Of a stretch of 10,346 nucleotides of DNA, positions 6,534 through 10,346 are shown one piece after another. The DNA lies in the NCBI GenBank assembly GCA_964638795.1, contig CAZXAX010000058.1, forward strand, positions 1-10,346, given 5' to 3'. The notes below the pieces were generated by a model. That model did no database searches and was not told the DNA's origin. It saw nothing but the letters and a program-made list of their open reading frames with translations. Every line of letters starts with the position of its first letter. Position 1 is the first letter of the stretch. The position numbers were made by a program, and so were the translations under genes. The stretch comes from CAIYHK01 sp964638795. GTDB taxonomy: Bacteria > Actinomycetota > Acidimicrobiia > Acidimicrobiales > Ilumatobacteraceae.

Positions 6534-6965
6534 TTACCTCTTCTTCTTTGCGCCAGCCTTCTTTGCTACCGGCTTCTTCTTGGCAACTACTTTTTTGGCA
6601 GCTGCTTTTTTCTTTGCCGGAGCTGCCTTCTTTGCAGCGGGCTTTGCCGGTGCAGCTGGGCGGCTGGTGTTGATCTTTGGAGCTTTGACATTGCCAAGAG
6701 CGATGTCTTTGAAGCCCTTCAGAGCTGTGATCTTGGCGACATTCTTTGCTTTCACCTTGATCTGCTCACCGGTGGCTGGGTTACGAGCAATGCGAGCTGG
6801 TCGGTGGACCTTCGCGAATTTCGCAAACCCTGACAGGTTGACAACTTCACCCTTGGCAACGGTGGCCAAGATGACGTCGATCGTCCCATCAACTACTCGG
6901 GCCGCCGTCTTGTTGTCGACGTCGGCGTGAACTGCTACTGCTTGGATGAGGTCACGTTTCTTCAT
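6534..6965 (-). CDS. hup: HU family DNA-binding protein with Lys/Ala-rich tail
   Basis: This 143-residue nucleoid protein has an N-terminal HU fold (residues 1-90) followed by a basic tail. The HU signature region is present as GFAKFAKVHRPARIARNPATGEQIKV (split here at 46-58 and 59-71), and Pro63 in RNPATG is the DNA-intercalating residue of the beta arm. From about residue 100 the tail is almost only Ala, Lys, Pro and Val (AAPAKKK, AAAKK, VAKKK), like the histone H1-like extension of actinobacterial HupB, though shorter than the mycobacterial one. ATG at 6965 (MKKRDLIQAV) is chosen because HU normally starts there; ATG 6983 would add six residues. There is no Shine-Dalgarno sequence. TAAATT (complement of 6973-6978) ends 7 nt before the start, suggesting a leaderless message. 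The gene is divergent from the CotH-like gene and closed by a strong terminator. Confidence 0.95.
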   Translation of the reverse strand: MKKRDLIQAVAVHADVDNKTAARVVDGTIDVILATVAKGEVVNLSGFAKFAKVHRPARIARNPATGEQIKVKAKNVAKITALKGFKDIALGNVKAPKINTSRPAAPAKPAAKKAAPAKKKAAAKKVVAKKKPVAKKAGAKKKR

Positions 6966-7029
6966 GTAACTGAATTTACGCATATTTTCGGGCGAATTGT
7001 GTGATACCCCGTGCGAAATTAGTTCCGCC

Positions 7030-7045
7030 TATCCTTGGTTGCGTG
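7030..7045 (+). promoter_or_regulatory. putative leaderless promoter -10 box of the CotH-like gene
   Basis: TATCCT (7030-7035) fits TANNNT and ends 7 nt before GTG 7043, with no Shine-Dalgarno sequence in between. It would make a leaderless transcript starting at or next to the GTG. No -35 hexamer is obvious. Confidence 0.35.
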
Positions 7046-8824
7046 CGGTGGGTAAAGGTGATTTTGGCGGCGATTCTGGTTACGGTGTCCGCGCCCGTCG
7101 GATTAGCGCGGGCAGCCATTTACACAGCCCCCGCAGGGGATGCCGCTGAGTGGCTCTTTGACCCCACTTCGGTGGTCTCTGTTGCGCTCGATTTCCCTCA
7201 GGAATCGCTGGATGCGCTTGCTGTGGACCCTTACACATATGTACCTGCGACTTTTACCATGGTGGCTGATACGACCACATTTGGTCCCTGGAACATCACC
7301 GCCAAGATCAAGGGGCGTATTGGCTCCTATCGGGCACTGCCCGGAAAGTCAGCTTTCAAACTCAAGTTCTCGAACTCCGCCCAGCGTGTTAGCGGCCTGA
7401 AAAAACTGACCCTGAACAACATGGTGCAGGACCCATCCAAGATTCACGAGACCGTCGTATACAAACTGTTTCGATCTGTCGGCGTGCCTGCTCCGCGGAC
7501 CGGGTATGCAAATCTCACAATCAACGGTGAAGCCTTTGGGCTGTACCTGAATGTAGAGACTGTCGATGACGTGATGCTGGACAAGTGGTACGGAGCTGAC
7601 AACACCAACCACCTATACGAGGGCACCTACTTGGGTTGGTCTAATCAATGGGACCCATTTGATGGCGGTTACGAGGTGGACGAAGGCGATGAAGATGATC
7701 GTGCAGATCTACAAAACCTGTACAACGTCAATAACACCGGCGCTGATGATTGGTTTGACGCGATGGACGACATCGTGGATTTTCAGAATGTGGTTCGCAT
7801 GTGGGCGGTTGAGCGATATTCAGGACACTGGGATGGTTACTCGGCTGACATAGTCAACAATTTCTATTTCCACAGTGACGCGACAAACAAGTTCACAATG
7901 CTGCCCTGGGGCACGGATCAAACTTGGGGCGGCGACCTTGACTACTCCAGTGTCAATGGCGGAACTTTGTTTGTTAACTGCATGAATGTAAAGCGTTGCC
8001 GCGACATGTACGTGCGCGCAGTTGAGACAGTGCGTGACACTGCGCAATCGCTGAATCTTGCTTCGTATGCCAGTGAGATATACACAGGCATACGTACTCA
8101 CCTCGATGCGGATCCAAAGAAAGAGCATTCAATTGAGGATGCTGACTGGCACGCTTCTTCAACGCAGGCGGTAATCAACAATCAGATTGATCGCGTGAAT
8201 CGCTGGCTTGCAGTTGAAGCAACCGCACCGCTGTTGCTCAGTCTCACGGAAGGCGCCGAGTCCATCCAGGTGCAATGGAGACCAGCACAATTAACGAGCA
8301 CGGAGTTTTCAGTCGCGCCTTATCCAGTCACTGCACACCGAGTTTTTTATCGTCGAGCCGGTGCACCATCTTGGAGAAGTGTTGAAGTTTCCGGAGCTGA
8401 CAGCGAGAGCGTTGAAATCACCGATCTTTCAAGTGGAGTGGAGTACGAAGTGCGAGTGGCAGCCGTCTCTACACGCAGAGTCTGGTCCTCTTCAAACATT
8501 GAATCAATCACATTGGGCGTGCCCTCAAAAGTCCTGTTCGCCGAGACAACTGTGGTGGATAAGAGAGCGCGCATCCGTTGGCGAGCACCGGTGACTTTTG
8601 GTGCCGCTACACCCGATACTGCAGTTTTTCGCATCGAGATGCGTCCACTCATGGGGCGTAAGTGGCAAAGAGTTGTTAGTGCACGGTTCAACCCCGATTC
8701 AAGCGGTTGGTACACACGATGGGTGAAGCTCACCAATCTTGAGCGTGTTCACGAATTTCGGATCCGCGTCGAGACTGATTATGGCGAAAGCGGATGGGTC
8801 ACTCTGCGCCAGGCATATGGCTAG
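7043..8824 (+). CDS. secreted CotH-kinase-like protein with fibronectin III-like domains
   Basis: The 593-residue product starts with a signal peptide (MRWVKV, hydrophobic core, ARA|A cleavage after about residue 24), so it is exported. Residues 40-390 form a CotH kinase-like domain: KIKGRIGSYR with the following GKSAFKLKF (88-109), LTLNNM, GLYLNVE (166-172), the core WDGYSADIVNNFYFH (263-277), and LPWGTDQTW (287-295), whose Asn/Asp residues occupy the metal and nucleotide sites of the family. CotH of Bacillus spores is an atypical kinase that phosphorylates coat proteins; no spore genes are near here, so the role is probably phosphorylation of another exported protein or a non-kinase function. 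Two beta-rich fibronectin III-like modules follow (about 395-492 and 494-593). An acidic loop (DEGDEDD, 214-219 region) may bind metal. GTG 7043 gives the cleanest signal peptide; GTG 7001 and GTG 7058 are alternatives. The stop overlaps that of the convergent gene. Confidence 0.83.
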   Translation: MRWVKVILAAILVTVSAPVGLARAAIYTAPAGDAAEWLFDPTSVVSVALDFPQESLDALAVDPYTYVPATFTMVADTTTFGPWNITAKIKGRIGSYRALPGKSAFKLKFSNSAQRVSGLKKLTLNNMVQDPSKIHETVVYKLFRSVGVPAPRTGYANLTINGEAFGLYLNVETVDDVMLDKWYGADNTNHLYEGTYLGWSNQWDPFDGGYEVDEGDEDDRADLQNLYNVNNTGADDWFDAMDDIVDFQNVVRMWAVERYSGHWDGYSADIVNNFYFHSDATNKFTMLPWGTDQTWGGDLDYSSVNGGTLFVNCMNVKRCRDMYVRAVETVRDTAQSLNLASYASEIYTGIRTHLDADPKKEHSIEDADWHASSTQAVINNQIDRVNRWLAVEATAPLLLSLTEGAESIQVQWRPAQLTSTEFSVAPYPVTAHRVFYRRAGAPSWRSVEVSGADSESVEITDLSSGVEYEVRVAAVSTRRVWSSSNIESITLGVPSKVLFAETTVVDKRARIRWRAPVTFGAATPDTAVFRIEMRPLMGRKWQRVVSARFNPDSSGWYTRWVKLTNLERVHEFRIRVETDYGESGWVTLRQAYG

Positions 8825-9666
8825 GAAATAAACGCGAGGCCAATAACCAATGGCACAACGATCCACGCAAGTGCCAAAAGAATGATTGCGTAAACAGCAA
8901 AGTTGTAGCTCTCATCACGTGGAGGATCACCTGCAGCACCGATTGTTTCCCACAATGCTGCAAGTGCCTGATCGGTGGCGAGCCGGATGCGGCGCCGCGC
9001 CACAGCAGCGCTATACAGCGCTACCCAGGAGAGGGCAAACAGCACGCTCACGGCGATTATGCCGAGTGCGATCACTCCGAGTGTGTGGTTGAGTGCCTCA
9101 CTTGCAACACTCTGGATTCCACTGGCAACAGAGGTGAGTGCTGCGCCACCGAGAATGAACGAGGGAAGCCCGAGCGACTTGGAGTTCATGCCGTCGCGCA
9201 CGCGACGAAGATCAATTCGCGCGCGGCGCAGCATATGGTGCTCTTCTGTGTGCCATGGACTGTTTGCTTCGCGACGCTCGTAGAGCCCGCAAATTCTGTT
9301 CGTCACTTTGTTGATGTAACTCTTGACGATGAAGCCAGATGCTTGCTCAACAAGCCATTTGGCTATTGGAGTTAGTGGGCCCAATCGCCGAACTGTGGCC
9401 TGTCTCGGGCCATTGCGGTCAAGCACTTCAATTGATCGCACCATCATTCGATGAGCTTCTTCGAAGCGATCCGGATAGCGCAGGGGGCGAACGGCAGAGA
9501 GTTGAGCGATGATGTCCTGCTCGGGCTTACCTCGACCGCCAAGTTGTACAAGGAGTACATCTCGCTCAGCATCCGTGGACGCCCGCAGCACCTTTAGGGC
9601 GTCAATTTTGTCCAGCAACAATTCTGTTTTTGATTCGTTTACCGGGGGTTCATTTTCTGAGACCAC
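8821..9666 (-). CDS. membrane protein of unknown function
   Basis: This 281-residue protein was not recognised. The first 160 residues are soluble and charged, with mostly helical character (ESKTELLLDKIDALKVLR, and later EEHHMLRRARIDLRRVRD). Three hydrophobic segments follow, about 167-187 (weaker, Gly/Ala/Ser-rich), 196-220 and 256-280, with a basic stretch ARRRIR just after the second. The protein ends two residues after the last helix. A cytoplasmic N-terminal domain with a C-terminal membrane anchor is likely. The start is GTG 9666. It has no ribosome site, but TACGAT (complement of 9673-9678) ends exactly 6 nt before it, as in leaderless genes. It is transcribed towards the CotH-like gene, with which it shares its stop palindrome, and away from the secreted protein at 9752. 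Confidence 0.75.
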   Translation of the reverse strand: MVSENEPPVNESKTELLLDKIDALKVLRASTDAERDVLLVQLGGRGKPEQDIIAQLSAVRPLRYPDRFEEAHRMMVRSIEVLDRNGPRQATVRRLGPLTPIAKWLVEQASGFIVKSYINKVTNRICGLYERREANSPWHTEEHHMLRRARIDLRRVRDGMNSKSLGLPSFILGGAALTSVASGIQSVASEALNHTLGVIALGIIAVSVLFALSWVALYSAAVARRRIRLATDQALAALWETIGAAGDPPRDESYNFAVYAIILLALAWIVVPLVIGLAFIS

Positions 9667-9678
9667 AACTAGATCGTA
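9664..9678 (-). promoter_or_regulatory. putative leaderless promoter -10 box of the membrane protein gene
   Basis: On the minus strand TACGAT (9678 down to 9673) is followed by CTAGTT and then GTG at 9666. The TANNNT box thus occupies -12 to -7 if transcription starts on the G of the start codon. No Shine-Dalgarno sequence is present upstream. Confidence 0.4.
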
Positions 9679-9691
9679 GTAATTCGTATCG

Positions 9692-9721
9692 TTGAAGAGA
9701 TTTCAGAAGGTGGGCTAGTGT
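9692..9721 (+). promoter_or_regulatory. putative promoter of the right-edge secreted protein gene
   Basis: TTGAAG (9692-9697) and TAGTGT (9716-9721), separated by 18 bp, form a reasonable -35/-10 pair. Transcription would start near 9728 and give a leader of about 24 nt that carries the ribosome site AGGGG (9741-9745), 6 nt before ATG 9752. It lies in the 85-bp divergent gap shared with the membrane protein gene. Confidence 0.4.
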
Positions 9722-9751
9722 TGACCAAAACAAATCCGATAGGGGTAGAAA

Positions 9752-10346
9752 ATGAAGCGCACAGCCCGAGTTTTTGCTGCGATTTCGTTGTCAATTGGTC
9801 TTCTGAGCGTGGCGACACATTCTGCGCAAGCCGAAGTGCGTGCGAGCGCACTCAAGGTCTACAAACTCAATCTCAACGTAAAGAATGGCAAGAACAAGAC
9901 GCTGCTCCTGGTGTCAAAGTCGGGTCGCACACTTGACACCGTGAAGGTGACTAGATCGCCTCAGCAGATTCAGTTCGTAACTGATGGCAAAAACAAGGTG
10001 TCGTCTATTGCCGGTGCGACAATTCAGATTGTTGCTACGACTGGTGGCGATTATTACGGCCCTGTGGTCCTTGGTTGGAACAAAAATCCCGGCAATAAGC
10101 CGTTCAATCGTGCTACAAGCGTTTACACAAAGCTGAAAGCAAGCACGCGTACCACACTTGCTCTTGGCACAATCACAGTGACCAATGCGGTTGGCACCAC
10201 TAAGCAGGGTTACGGAAAGCCAACCACCAATTCGTCGCTAGTTGATACCTCCGCAGGAGCGGCAGTTCGTGCAACTGCCGGCAAACCAAAGGGTGTTGGC
10301 AATTACGGCAAGTCCTCAACCTCGTCACAAGAGATCGGTGCGTTTG
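9752..10346 (+). CDS. secreted protein of unknown function (3' end beyond window)
   Basis: An open frame runs from ATG 9752 to the right edge without a stop, giving at least 198 residues. AGGGG six bases upstream supports the start. Residues 1-27 are a signal peptide (MKRTARV, hydrophobic core, AQA|E). The mature part is rich in Thr, Val, Lys, Gly and Asn with alternating beta-strand character (for example KTLLLVSKSGRTLDTVKV and GATIQIVATTGGDYYGPVVL), then becomes low-complexity Gly/Lys/Ser/Thr towards the edge (GKPKGVGNYGKSSTSS). There are no Cys in the visible part. It resembles a beta-rich exported or surface protein, but no family was recognised. Confidence 0.75.
   Translation, partial: MKRTARVFAAISLSIGLLSVATHSAQAEVRASALKVYKLNLNVKNGKNKTLLLVSKSGRTLDTVKVTRSPQQIQFVTDGKNKVSSIAGATIQIVATTGGDYYGPVVLGWNKNPGNKPFNRATSVYTKLKASTRTTLALGTITVTNAVGTTKQGYGKPTTNSSLVDTSAGAAVRATAGKPKGVGNYGKSSTSSQEIGAF

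Noticed and set aside
6580..6930. Hydrophobic plus-strand open frame opposite the HU gene
   Set aside because: The apparent Ala/Phe-rich membrane protein is simply the complement of Lys/Ala codons in the HU tail; the HU reading frame is unmistakable.
8794..9375. Long plus-strand open frame opposite the membrane protein gene
   Set aside because: Its translation is rich in Cys, His and Arg with no domain logic and overlaps two well-supported genes. It is the antisense shadow of the minus-strand gene.
1..10346. Mobile element, CRISPR array, tRNA or rRNA
   Set aside because: No transposase or integrase motifs, terminal inverted repeats, regularly spaced repeats or tRNA-like cloverleaf were noticed on either strand by reading alone.

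Overview
The window has mixed base composition (roughly half G+C by eye) and bacterial gene packing. The best guess is an Actinomycetota chromosome, perhaps class Acidimicrobiia or a related aquatic lineage. Supporting signs are an HU protein with a long Lys/Ala tail, a probable F420-dependent luciferase-like oxidoreductase, several GTG/TTG starts, and genes without a Shine-Dalgarno site but with a TANNNT box 6-7 nt before the start codon. The acidic lipoprotein with paired cysteine modules also resembles actinobacterial proteins from memory. No database search was possible, so the placement is an inference.

Left part (1-4983, + strand). After a leader of about 190 nt with possible promoter and hairpin elements comes a complete ABC importer: lipoprotein substrate-binding protein, two permeases and an ATPase. 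The genes overlap at each junction, as expected of one translationally coupled operon. The architecture is that of the polyamine / Fe(III) / 2-aminoethylphosphonate importer group; the substrate cannot be read from the sequence. A double-hotdog MaoC-type (hydratase 2-like) enoyl-CoA hydratase follows 40 nt later, probably from its own leaderless promoter.

Middle part (4987-6965, - strand). Read leftward, this holds an HU DNA-binding protein, a strong intrinsic terminator with a cUUCGg tetraloop, a luciferase-like monooxygenase, and a small acidic secreted lipoprotein. The lipoprotein meets the hydratase gene tail to tail with only 3 nt between stop codons.

Right part (6966-10346). A secreted CotH-kinase-like protein with two C-terminal fibronectin III-like domains is divergent from HU. 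It converges on an unknown three-helix membrane protein, and the two genes share the palindrome CTAG as their stop codons. A secreted protein of unknown function starts divergently at 9752 and runs off the right edge.

There is no sign of a mobile element, CRISPR array, RNA gene, phage gene or defence island. The window looks like ordinary chromosome with several uncharacterised envelope or secreted proteins. I do not see a clearly new multi-gene system; the most notable items are the leaderless-start pattern, the shared-stop convergent pair, the secreted CotH-type kinase, and the duplicated cysteine modules of the lipoprotein.
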